Positions 36,941-45,649 of a stretch of 64,000 bases of DNA are shown piece by piece. Made by a program: the position numbers and the translations under genes. The notes beneath the pieces are model-generated. The model ran no database searches. It had not been told where the DNA came from and worked only from the letters and a program-made list of their open reading frames with translations. This stretch comes from Nodularia sp. LEGE 06071. GTDB taxonomy: Bacteria; Cyanobacteriota; Cyanobacteriia; Cyanobacteriales; Nostocaceae. The DNA is taken from assembly GCF_015207755.1 (NCBI RefSeq), contig NZ_JADEWH010000013.1, positions 92,377 through 156,376 on the forward strand, written 5' to 3'. Each line of letters starts with the position of its first letter. The stretch's first letter is position 1.

Positions 36941-37674
36941 CAGTGTATCTGGGGTTGAATATTTAACTCTAATGCTAACTGCTGGCGCATTTCTTGGAAA
37001 GGTTGGTTCCACACAGGGCTAGTATCCCAATTCCATGCTTCCACTGGGATAAGTTTTTCTTTGGCTAGAGAAGTTAGCAGCAGGCGTTCATCTTCTGGTT
37101 CACGGGAAAAATCGAAGGGATTACGGTATCCTGTATTCCCCAGGTTATAGGATGTCACCTGACCATAATTAATCCGTTTAACAAGTTTTTCACCCTTGAT
37201 CAGCAAATAGTCTAAAAAAACCAAACTAAAAGGCTCTGAATCTGAGCGAGTTTGTGGTTCTTTTTGTACCCATCTTGCCCAATCAAACCCATAGATAAAA
37301 TCGTGAACGTAGCGAAAGCGAATTTCTTTTTTAATGCCGAATAACTCTATGAGCAAGACCATTTTCTTACCAAAGCATTCTAAAAAAGCAATAGCACCTT
37401 CTTCTGCTACTAAAGCCTGTCTGACCATACTACTCACCATAAAATCAAAATCCCAGAAGATATTTTCTGGGAAATTTTGCACCTGGGCATAAACTATCAG
37501 TTCCAAATTATCCCGCATGGTGATAATAATTTCCTGGTCTGTAATACTGGCAGTAATTAAGTTTTCCAGTTCTACAAAACTGGTGATTAAAGTCTTGTCA
37601 GGATTGAGACTTAATAGCTTAATAGATTGTTGGGCTAAAATTTCGTCAAGGGATTGAAAAAGGTGATTTGTCAT
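36940..37674 (-). CDS. Uncharacterised 244-aa protein coupled to the SDR gene
   Basis: A soluble, aromatic-rich protein with no signal peptide (FVELENLITASITDQEIIITMRDN, FIYGFDWARWVQKEP, EAWNWDTSPVWNQPF). No domain recognised. Its TGA overlaps the ATG of the SDR gene by one base, which suggests the two act together or at least are co-translated. Upstream is a long repeat array. Confidence 0.75.
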   Translation of the reverse strand: MTNHLFQSLDEILAQQSIKLLSLNPDKTLITSFVELENLITASITDQEIIITMRDNLELIVYAQVQNFPENIFWDFDFMVSSMVRQALVAEEGAIAFLECFGKKMVLLIELFGIKKEIRFRYVHDFIYGFDWARWVQKEPQTRSDSEPFSLVFLDYLLIKGEKLVKRINYGQVTSYNLGNTGYRNPFDFSREPEDERLLLTSLAKEKLIPVEAWNWDTSPVWNQPFQEMRQQLALELNIQPQIH

Positions 37675-37850
37675 TAGTCATTAGTCATTGGTCATTTGTC
37701 ATTGGTCATTGGTCATCAGTCATTAGTCATTAGTCATTAGGAAGTTACCGTCTTCTCCCCCCTGCTCCCTGCTCCCTGCTCCCCTGCCTCTTCTCCCCCC
37801 TGCTCCCTGCTCCCTGCTCCCTGCTCCCCTGCCTCTTCTCCCCCCACTCC
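37675..37850. repeat. Double tandem array: GTCATTA heptamers and CTGCTCC units
   Basis: Positions 37675-37740 hold about ten TCATTAG/TCATTGG heptamers. Positions 37755-37850 hold two ~50-bp copies made of CTGCTCC heptamers plus CTGCCTCTTCTCCCC. It is the longest such array in the window and fills the whole space between two minus-strand genes. Confidence 0.9.
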
Positions 37851-38264
37851 CTAATCAGAAATGTGGATAACTAATTCTCTTGTATGACTACGCTGACGGT
37901 GTTCCCAAATATAAATGCCTTGCCAAGTTCCCAGGACTAAATGACCGCGATTTATGGGAATTTGTTCAGAAGTATGGGTAAGTGCTGTCCGGATATGTGC
38001 CGGCATATCGTCTGCGCCTTCAGCATCGTGAATGTATTTGCCGCCTTCTGGCACGAGTTTTGCCATAAAGTTGGCTAAATCCACCAGTACATCCGGGTCG
38101 GCATTTTCTTGGATCACTAAACTGGCGGAAGTATGGCGTAAAAATAAGGTACAAAGACCTGTTTCCACCCCAGACTCTGCGACAGTGGCGGCAATTTTGG
38201 CAGTGATATTCTGAAAATTTTTGCCCGTAGTCGAAATTTTTAGGAGTTTTTGGTAGTGAGCCAT
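37851..38264 (-). CDS. YjbQ family protein (UPF0047)
   Basis: 137 aa. Motifs CTLFLRHTSASLVIQEN, DADDMPAHIRTALTHTS and LVLGTWQGIYIWEHR are the YjbQ/UPF0047 signature, a compact beta-rich fold with conserved His residues. Some members have weak thiamin-phosphate synthase activity; the physiological role is unresolved. A separate, upstream-oriented region (38265-38464) divides it from psb35. Confidence 0.94.
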   Translation of the reverse strand: MAHYQKLLKISTTGKNFQNITAKIAATVAESGVETGLCTLFLRHTSASLVIQENADPDVLVDLANFMAKLVPEGGKYIHDAEGADDMPAHIRTALTHTSEQIPINRGHLVLGTWQGIYIWEHRQRSHTRELVIHISD

Positions 38265-38464
38265 CTTGACGGTAATTGACTATTGACTCTATTTTATGGT
38301 TGATTTACAGCTTTGGTGGCGATCGCCTTTATCAAAGAAAGTCGAGTTCCTCACGGCAATATCTACTACATCTCATCAATTTATTCAAACTTGGGGTGGA
38401 TGTAAGTGATACGCTCTTTTTATAGTGTCTTAAGTAATGTTGCTCACACTAGGATAATATACTC

Positions 38465-38692
38465 ATGAATTTATTGATGCAAACAGCTGCTGAAGCAGCT
38501 GCACAAGGTTCACATTTTCCTTTAGCTTTTACCTTGGTGTATGTAGTTGGTTTTATTGCTGCTGTCACCATTGGTTCTATCGCTTGGTACAACTCCAAAC
38601 GACCTGCTGGTTGGGAAAGCAAAGAGCGTCCTGATTTTGTACCTAAAGTTGAAAAAGAAGAAACTCCGGGGGTGGGTGAACCGAAGTCTTAA
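38465..38692 (+). CDS. psb35: Small single-helix photosystem II assembly protein, Psb35-like
   Basis: 75 aa with one membrane helix (FPLAFTLVYVVGFIAAVTIG) followed by SIAWYNSKRPAGWESKERPDFVPK. This matches my recollection of Psb35 (Ssl2148 in Synechocystis), a small protein bound to the CP47 assembly module of photosystem II. The assignment rests on the conserved AWYNSKRPxGWE segment. It has its own upstream region and is followed by a short AACAGTG tandem. Confidence 0.68.
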   Translation: MNLLMQTAAEAAAQGSHFPLAFTLVYVVGFIAAVTIGSIAWYNSKRPAGWESKERPDFVPKVEKEETPGVGEPKS

Positions 38693-38825
38693 ATCAGTGA
38701 ACAGTGAACAGTGAACAGTTATCACGCTAATTTAGTTAAGAATTTCGACCCAATTATTTCTTCTAACTGATAACTTGGATGACTAGACGCGATTTATCGC
38801 GTCTGTTCAACTGAAAACTCTGGGG

Positions 38826-39248
38826 TTAGTTCTGCACATCAACCCAGCGACGATAAAGCTTTTGAATTTGCTTAAGCAAGGCTGTATAAGCTGGTTGAGT
38901 AGATTCATTCAGCTTTGTTAACTCCTGTAGTTTGGTCAGCAGTCGTGCTTCTTCTACAGCCACTTCGCCATCACTGTAAATTAATCCACTGATAGCCTCA
39001 ATGAGATTTTCGCAATCTTCGAGGCTAGGGCGATCGCCTAAATATTCTTCTACCCAGGCATAACATTCTTTTGGTTTCACAGGAACCAATTCGTATAGCC
39101 AAGGCTTAATCTCTGGATCAGTCGCCAAACCTTTTGCTTGAGCTATCTCCCGCAAATATTGCCGTTCTTCAGGCTGGATTTTACCATCAATCCAAGCCGC
39201 ACCAATCAAAATTTTAACTAAGTTTTTCACATGGGAATCAGTAACCAT
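38826..39248 (-). CDS. TerB-like (tellurite-resistance family) protein
   Basis: 140 aa, all-helical, with two TerB-type motifs: LIGAAWIDGKIQPEERQYLREIA and SGLIYSDGEVAVEEARLL. TerB-fold proteins bind metal through such acidic loops; despite the name, tellurite resistance is not implied. ATG 39248 follows GGAGGAGG at good spacing, so the upstream ATG at 39293 is rejected. It lies 58 bp downstream of rsmB and may share its transcript. Confidence 0.85.
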   Translation of the reverse strand: MVTDSHVKNLVKILIGAAWIDGKIQPEERQYLREIAQAKGLATDPEIKPWLYELVPVKPKECYAWVEEYLGDRPSLEDCENLIEAISGLIYSDGEVAVEEARLLTKLQELTKLNESTQPAYTALLKQIQKLYRRWVDVQN

Positions 39249-39306
39249 TGCTGCCTCCTCCGGTAGATTCGGGGCTTCAACAAAATAGTACAATCACAAA
39301 CAGTAT

Positions 39307-40656
39307 TCATTCGGAATCGTTGGCTTTTCTTAAGCGCACCATAAAAAAGCCATCCATGTTCTGTCGATGAGGCCAGACTTTAAGCCAGCCTTGGGGTGTG
39401 GAATCGGCGGAATCCGGGGAATCAACGCCTGGAGGCTGAATTTGCCAATGGGGATGCTGATTTAAAAATGTAGAAATCACACCTTCATTTTCGGCTGGAT
39501 GTAGAGTACAAGTGGCATAAACAAGTACACCGCCGGGTTTGACAAACTGCGATGTCTGTGATATGAGTTCTGTTTGCAACATCGAAAGTTCCTGGACAGA
39601 TTCTGGTGTTTGTCGCCAACGTGCATCGGCGTGACGGTGTAGGGTTCCCAAGCCAGAGCATGGGGCATCGAGTAAGAGGCGATCGCCTTTATTGTAAAAT
39701 TGCGGTAAATTGCGGCTATCACCTGTACAAATTTGAATAGATTGTAAATGCAGGCGTTGAGCATTTTCTTTCAGTTTACGCAACCGGGAAGCAGTGCGAT
39801 CGCAAGCCCAAATTTCTCCCTCATCCCCCATTAACTCAGCAATATGAGTAGTTTTTCCCCCAGGGGCGGCACAAGCATCAATCACCACATCACCGGGTTG
39901 GGGATTGAGTAAATAACCCACCAGTTGAGCGCTAGCATCTTGTACAGACCACCAACCCTCACTAAAACCAGGCAGATTTTGGATCGCTCCACTACTACCA
40001 ATTAATCTTAAAGCTTGGGGTGAATGGGTAACTCGCCGCGTTAAAATTCCCGCCGACTCCAAAGCCGCCTCAACTTCCTCAATAGAACTGCGAAGAGGAT
40101 TAATCCGCAAATCAATTGTCGGTGTTTGGTTCATCCAATCACAGAGATTTTCTGTTTCCACCAAATCCAGTTGGTCTAACCAAACCTGAATAATCCAATC
40201 GGGAAAGCTGTGTAAAATTCCCAAACGTTCCACAGGATTTTCAGGCAACTTTAGAGGCTCTGGTAATTTCTCCGCTAACCGGATGTATTGCCGCAATAGA
40301 CCATTGACAAAACCCGTCAGACCAGAAAAGCCATTTTCCTTAGCTAGTTCCACAGTGGTGTTCACAGCCGCCGAAGCGGGGATACGCTCTTGATAACGCA
40401 GTTGGTATAGACCCAGATGTAAGATGCTGCGGAGGTCTTTGGGTTGTTGGTGAGATTTCTTAGTAGCGAGTTGGTCAATCAGCGCATCGAGGGTGCGTTG
40501 TCTTCTGACACTGCCATAGACTAATTCTGTCAGCAAACGGCGATCGTGATTCGGCAAGCTAACTTTTTGCAGCCCTCTATTTAAGGCCACATCAGCGTAA
40601 GCTCCTTTGTGAACATCTCGCAAGGCATTAAAAGCTATTTGACGGGGGTTGGTCAT
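39307..40656 (-). CDS. rsmB: 16S rRNA (cytosine-967-C5)-methyltransferase RsmB
   Basis: 449 aa. An N-terminal NusB-like helical domain (ARQIAFNALRDVHKGAYADVALNRGL-type start, LDALIDQL) is followed by a SAM-dependent methyltransferase with DACAAPGGKTTHIAELM, the motif IV DAPCSGLGTL and the catalytic YATCTLHPAENE. The two conserved cysteines mark an RNA m5C enzyme. The length and NusB fusion point to RsmB rather than RsmF. Confidence 0.95.
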   Translation of the reverse strand: MTNPRQIAFNALRDVHKGAYADVALNRGLQKVSLPNHDRRLLTELVYGSVRRQRTLDALIDQLATKKSHQQPKDLRSILHLGLYQLRYQERIPASAAVNTTVELAKENGFSGLTGFVNGLLRQYIRLAEKLPEPLKLPENPVERLGILHSFPDWIIQVWLDQLDLVETENLCDWMNQTPTIDLRINPLRSSIEEVEAALESAGILTRRVTHSPQALRLIGSSGAIQNLPGFSEGWWSVQDASAQLVGYLLNPQPGDVVIDACAAPGGKTTHIAELMGDEGEIWACDRTASRLRKLKENAQRLHLQSIQICTGDSRNLPQFYNKGDRLLLDAPCSGLGTLHRHADARWRQTPESVQELSMLQTELISQTSQFVKPGGVLVYATCTLHPAENEGVISTFLNQHPHWQIQPPGVDSPDSADSTPQGWLKVWPHRQNMDGFFMVRLRKANDSE

Positions 40657-40838
40657 GAAATATAGTAGATGATTTGAACCGCATTGGCGCTAGCCTCTCC
40701 CAAAGGGAGAGGGACGCAGAGGTGAGAAAAAAGTTTTTTATTTATGGCTGCATAAATAATTAGAGGTAGACGTATTGAGTTAGTGAAGGGTGATAAAAAA
40801 CTTCTTTTATCCACATCAACTAAAAGGAACAAAATACC

Positions 40839-41330
40839 ATGAAACTTTCGATAAAATCCATTGCTCTTGCTACTATGATGACAGTATCTACAGTATCTGT
40901 CTCCACTGGGTTAGCACTTTCAGGTAAAATTTCCGCCGCTTCTGCACAGACAAACTACGCCCAAATCAATCGACAACTTCAATTCCAGCCTCAGATATGT
41001 GCTAAACCATCAATTATCGCTAACTGGAAAGGCATAATAGTAGCAGCTGGTGATGATGCAGCAACTTATTTAGAAATCAGTATTCCTTCGGGAAAAGCAC
41101 CTCAACAGGGAAATTGGAAATTTCTCGGCGAATCCGAACCCTTGGATCAGGGAAAAGCAATTGCTTCTGTTCAAGGTAATACTGTAACTCTCGAATTATG
41201 GAGCAACAATTCTGGAAGCCCGAAAAAAATATCCACATTACAAGGAAACTTCCAAGACTGTGGTAGCAAGATAACCGGCAAATTACTGAATACAAAAACA
41301 AATTTTGTGTTTAATATAGCTAAATTTTAA
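40839..41330 (+). CDS. Small secreted hypothetical protein
   Basis: 163 aa with a clear signal peptide (MKLSIKSIALATMMTVSTVS, cleavage probably after ASAQ or nearby, residue ~37). The mature part has two Cys (ICAKPS and DCGSKI) that could pair, and repeated short strands. AAAGGAA lies 12 nt before the ATG. The family is not recognised. Confidence 0.8.
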   Translation: MKLSIKSIALATMMTVSTVSVSTGLALSGKISAASAQTNYAQINRQLQFQPQICAKPSIIANWKGIIVAAGDDAATYLEISIPSGKAPQQGNWKFLGESEPLDQGKAIASVQGNTVTLELWSNNSGSPKKISTLQGNFQDCGSKITGKLLNTKTNFVFNIAKF

Positions 41331-41507
41331 TATATTCACGAATGCGATTGCCGGAGGCGGGGCTTTGCCCATCGCCCACTCAGTCAATTCATCTTGTGAA
41401 GTTGCAATTTTAGATTTTAAATGTGAGATTGGGGATTTAAATCAAAATTTCCTCATCTAAAAGCCCAAATCAGAAATTTTCTTTGTTGGTTATTCCTGGG
41501 ATTAAAA

Positions 41508-42923
41508 TTACAACTCACAAGACTGTGAAGCATTCTCTAAATCAAACTGTGCAAAACTGATTAATGCTAAATGCGCCGGGTTTCGCATCAATTCTTTAGC
41601 CAATAGAAAGCCGGAAATTGTCCAAGTTTGATATCTTCTCGCTTCCTTACCAATTAATAGCCCCCGCGTACCATCGTAATATTCGGGCCAATTATCTTTA
41701 CTCAGACGTGTTTCGGCTATTTCCAAAGCGCGTTTAGCAATATCCATTCTACCTGTTTTTTGCGCCGCAGCAACTAAAGACCACAATAACACCGGCCAAC
41801 TACCACCATTATGGTATGACCAAGGGATATTTCTGGGGTCACATCCGGTAAAAATTCTGTATTCATCCTTTTCTACAGATGGGAAACAGATTTTCATCGG
41901 CATATCTCCCACCAAATCATCCCACTGTTCCTCAATCAGATTCATAATGGCTTGGGATTGCTGTTCACTCGCCAGAGAGGAAATAATCGCCATCATATTT
42001 CCCAGTGCAAAAAAACGAGTATCTAATTGCGACGGACCAACATTACCTGCTAGATAACCACCGTGTTTAGGCAACCACATAGCTAAATTAGCATAGGGAA
42101 TGGAATCAGGATATATATTAAATTGATTAACTGCTGACTCTCCGTATTCTTCACCCTTAAAGCGATAAATCACATTCAATCGCTTCATATCAATCCAATA
42201 GTGATGACGAATATGATCTCTTAATAGAGGTAAGCGGTTATCAATCCCGATGACAATTTCTTCATCACCTGCACAAATCAGCAACTTCCGCGCTGCCCGC
42301 AACGCTGCATAAAATAGTGCTTGAATTTCCAAAGGATATCCATAGATACCCATCCGCCGATAAATCATGCAAGCCCCATCTGGAACTAACAGCGTGGGAT
42401 ACATATCAAATCTTGTCGCCAAGCAGAGTTCCATGATTAACATGATTCCTTGCTGAAATTCCGGTTGCAAGGCGAAACTTATATCTTTTGTAGCTTTGAC
42501 ATAAGCGTGTAGGATAATAATCCACCACAGACAAGAATCAACAGGTGTAACTCTAGCGATCGCTTGTTCACCAAAATCCGCTTCTAAAGATTCGTCACCA
42601 TCCTTTGATACAACTTTGAAGCTACCTGGTATCAAACCTTGTCCAGGTATATAAGCATCAAATTTGTTGTTTTTAGGCTGTAACTTTAAAGTTTCTTCTA
42701 GAAAATTCCTAACAATATCATATTTACCTTTGATCAGAAAAAGTAAAGCTGACGATGCAAAATCCCTGATAAAACAATGGTCATGGTTTAACGCGCTTTG
42801 CGAAAAATCATAGGTAGCACTTGTCCCCACAGGACGACCTTGGTAGTAAATAATCGACTTTTCTAAGATTTCCCAAGCCTGTTTCTCTAAATCATCAACT
42901 ATTACTACTTCCTCTCTTTCCAT
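41508..42923 (-). CDS. Alkaline/neutral invertase (GH100), copy 2
   Basis: 471 aa from ATG 42923 (a longer frame from 42992 is less family-like). It hydrolyses sucrose to glucose and fructose in the cytoplasm; in Anabaena such invertases control sucrose use and diazotrophic growth. Conserved parts are [94 protein letters not shown] and [22 protein letters not shown]. The adjacent upstream gene is a close paralogue (copy 1). Which one corresponds to InvA and which to InvB of Anabaena I cannot say. Confidence 0.93.
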   Translation of the reverse strand: MEREEVVIVDDLEKQAWEILEKSIIYYQGRPVGTSATYDFSQSALNHDHCFIRDFASSALLFLIKGKYDIVRNFLEETLKLQPKNNKFDAYIPGQGLIPGSFKVVSKDGDESLEADFGEQAIARVTPVDSCLWWIIILHAYVKATKDISFALQPEFQQGIMLIMELCLATRFDMYPTLLVPDGACMIYRRMGIYGYPLEIQALFYAALRAARKLLICAGDEEIVIGIDNRLPLLRDHIRHHYWIDMKRLNVIYRFKGEEYGESAVNQFNIYPDSIPYANLAMWLPKHGGYLAGNVGPSQLDTRFFALGNMMAIISSLASEQQSQAIMNLIEEQWDDLVGDMPMKICFPSVEKDEYRIFTGCDPRNIPWSYHNGGSWPVLLWSLVAAAQKTGRMDIAKRALEIAETRLSKDNWPEYYDGTRGLLIGKEARRYQTWTISGFLLAKELMRNPAHLALISFAQFDLENASQSCEL

Positions 42924-43159
42924 TCTGAGAAACACTCCATTTTGATGAGATTTTGGCAAGAGAAAAACCAGAGTTAAACTCTTCCTTTGCAATAGTTTTT
43001 AGTTTGGTGATGGATATATAATTACTTAGTTTTTTCCACGGTATAACTAGGGCGATATTCCACCGTCCATACTCTCAGGATAACCCAAGTTTCTCATTTA
43101 CCTTATTGTCACATATGCTCTCTTTTCAAAGTGATCACTCAGAGCAATTTAGAAAATAG

Positions 43160-43192
43160 CAAAAGCCCCATAGAAATACAAAGGGGCTTTAC
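43160..43192 (-). terminator. Hairpin terminator between the two invertase genes
   Basis: An AAAGCCCC stem (43162-43169) pairs with GGGGCTTT (43183-43190). Read on the minus strand it ends in TTTTG, ~100 bp after the stop of invertase copy 1, so the two copies probably have separate transcripts. Confidence 0.75.
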
Positions 43193-43287
43193 AATTAATG
43201 TTTATATTGGACGATTTGCACACTTTATCTGAAGTATTACTGCACTGAATTTCACCATAACAGTGATGATTGACCTCATCATATCTA

Positions 43288-44736
43288 CTATCGAGGTAAG
43301 TAAGGTTCTACACTGCCAATTTCAAACTCACAGGCGCGGGAAACTGCTTCAGGCGGTAATTCATCAAAACTCACTAACGGTAAATAATTGGGATTATCCA
43401 TGAGTTCTTTTGCCAACAAGAAACCAGCAATTGTCCAAGTTTGATATTTCCTGGCTTGTTTGCCAATTAGTCGCCCTTTCTTACCGTCATAATATTCTGG
43501 CCATTCATCTTCACTCAACCGAGCTTTGGCAATTTCAATAGTCCTTCTGGCTAAACCAGTTCTGTTAGTTTTTACAGCTGCGGCGGCAAACATCCACATT
43601 AATACCGGCCAACTTCCAGCATTATGATATGACCAAGGAATATTTTTAGGGTCACATCCTGTAACAATTCTGTATTCTTCGCTTTCTAAAGCTGGAAAAC
43701 AGATTTTCATCGGCATATCTCCCACCAAATCGTCCCATCGTTCCTCAATCAAATTCATAATTGCTTGTGACTGGTCTTCGGTGGCTAAATCGGAAATAAT
43801 CGCCATCAAGTTACCCAGTGCAAAGAAACGCGTGTCTAACTGCGATGGACCAACATTACCAGCTAAATAACCACCTTTTCTCGGTAGCCATTTGTCTAAT
43901 TCGTAATAGGGAAGAGAGTCTACATAGATATTAAATAGATTCACTGCGCCTTTGCCATATTCTTCACTCCGGAAGCGATAAATTGCATTGAGGCGATTAA
44001 TATCAATCCAATAATGCTGGCGAATGTGAGAGCATAAAAGCGGTAAGCGGTTATCAATTGCGGCGACTATATCCTGATTACCCTTACAAACCAGCATCTC
44101 CCGCGCCCCACGCAAAGCCGCATAGAATAAAACCTGAAGTTCTAGAGGATGACCATAAATACCCATACGACGGTCAATCATACAAGCGCCATCGGGAACC
44201 AACAGCGTCGGGTACATATCAAAGCGATTAGCCAAGCAGATTTCGATAATTAACCGGATACCGTTTTGGAAATCAGGTTGATAGGCGATGGAATAATCCT
44301 TTGTGGCGACTACATAAGCGCGCAACAAAATAATCCACCATAGACAAGAATCCACTGGGGTGACTCTGGCGATCGCGTGTTCCCCAAAATCTGCTTCTAA
44401 ATGTTCCTCTCCATTTTCTACTACAACTTTAAAGCTAGCTGGAATTAACCCGCGCCCAGGCTTATAAGCATCTAATTCTCTTTCTTTAGGCTGTAACTTT
44501 AATGTTTCTTCCAGAAAATTCCGAACAATATCTGTTCTACCTTTGATCAGAAAAATTAACGCTGAAGAGACAAAATCCCGGACAAAACACTGGTCATAAT
44601 TAAGTGCTTCTACAGATGGATCATAGGCCGCTAAAGTCCCAATGGGGCGACCTTGATAATAGAGAATTGACTTCTCTAGCGCTCGCCATGCTTGTTCTTC
44701 TATATTCTCATCTGTTAGTAGTTCATTTATTGGCAT
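43288..44736 (-). CDS. Alkaline/neutral invertase (GH100), copy 1
   Basis: 482 aa, GH100. Conserved parts are [94 protein letters not shown] and [22 protein letters not shown]. In the RRMGI segment it has [12 protein letters not shown], the usual form, whereas copy 2 has Tyr in place of that Asp. The C-terminus is ~10 residues longer than copy 2. The gene is followed by its own terminator and preceded by a 0.9-kb intergenic region. Confidence 0.94.
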   Translation of the reverse strand: MPINELLTDENIEEQAWRALEKSILYYQGRPIGTLAAYDPSVEALNYDQCFVRDFVSSALIFLIKGRTDIVRNFLEETLKLQPKERELDAYKPGRGLIPASFKVVVENGEEHLEADFGEHAIARVTPVDSCLWWIILLRAYVVATKDYSIAYQPDFQNGIRLIIEICLANRFDMYPTLLVPDGACMIDRRMGIYGHPLELQVLFYAALRGAREMLVCKGNQDIVAAIDNRLPLLCSHIRQHYWIDINRLNAIYRFRSEEYGKGAVNLFNIYVDSLPYYELDKWLPRKGGYLAGNVGPSQLDTRFFALGNLMAIISDLATEDQSQAIMNLIEERWDDLVGDMPMKICFPALESEEYRIVTGCDPKNIPWSYHNAGSWPVLMWMFAAAAVKTNRTGLARRTIEIAKARLSEDEWPEYYDGKKGRLIGKQARKYQTWTIAGFLLAKELMDNPNYLPLVSFDELPPEAVSRACEFEIGSVEPYLPR

Positions 44737-45649
44737 CGCGAGGTAACTCCATTGAGGGGGTGATTTTTTTGTAGATGCGCCTTCATTGATGATTTATGCT
44801 ATTTTTAGCATAACAAAAACTATGTTTTGAATAGCAAATTGCTTTGAAAAAATAACTTATAAATAATAACTTAAGCTACTGATTTATCCGCAACTTAATC
44901 GACAATTAGTTGGTTTTGAATTATTTTTTCGGTGAATCGTAGCTAAGTATTTTCGCCTCTAGCAACGTCATGATTCCTCAAAACAGCCACACCATATATA
45001 TTTGCAGGTTATTCTTTGTCCTGTCTGTACATCCGTAACCTGACTTGACTAAACAAGAATATATCTCCGGTAATACTCAAGGTGTGTGCCGTTTTAACTA
45101 TGTCTGGTAGATTTACTTAATCAGAATTTAGTTTTGAGGCGGTAAATTAGATTATTCCCCTATATTTTCATAATTTATAATGTTTTTTCAGAATATGCAA
45201 TATAAAAGCAGAACAATTTTAGATGTCAATACTTCTCAGGATTTGCATATTTTACCTAAATTACCAATAATAAGGTGAATTTTTAGGAGTACAGTCTAAA
45301 AATATATACTGCACACAACTTAAAGCAGATGCAGGTTTTTCACAAGATACCAGAAATTTACTATACCAATATAAAGTAATTATTGAGGCAATCACAAAAC
45401 CTTAATAATTAGAATTAAATAATCGTGAATGTACCCAAGGAAAATTCAGTATTTTGTGACAATTTAAAAATAATTTGAGTCAGATCGCAAATACGCTACG
45501 TAAATCACAAATCAGCTTGTTATTTAGCGATTTTTGAGCTAAAAATTCACCACAGAGGCTTGGTTCGCGCAGCATCTCGTAGAGAGGGGAAAGGGAAATG
45601 TCAGATGCAGTTAGTTAAGCGGTGAAGAATAGCAAACTCTCCCTTCTCC
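44737..45649. other. Long AT-rich intergenic region
   Basis: About 0.9 kb without a supportable gene on either strand. It must hold the promoter of invertase copy 1. It is AT-rich throughout, with one short dispersed-repeat segment near 45555-45590 (GGTTCGCGCAGCATCTCG). Nothing else stands out. Confidence 0.6.

Noticed and set aside
37675..37850. Tandem arrays that could be mistaken for a CRISPR
   Set aside because: The units are 7 nt or composites of 7 nt with no unique spacers, and no cas genes are nearby.
38296..38409. 37-codon frame MVDLQLWWRSPLSKK... between the YjbQ gene and psb35
   Set aside because: It contains a HIP1 site in the reading frame, has no ribosome site and no recognisable relative; it is too short to support.
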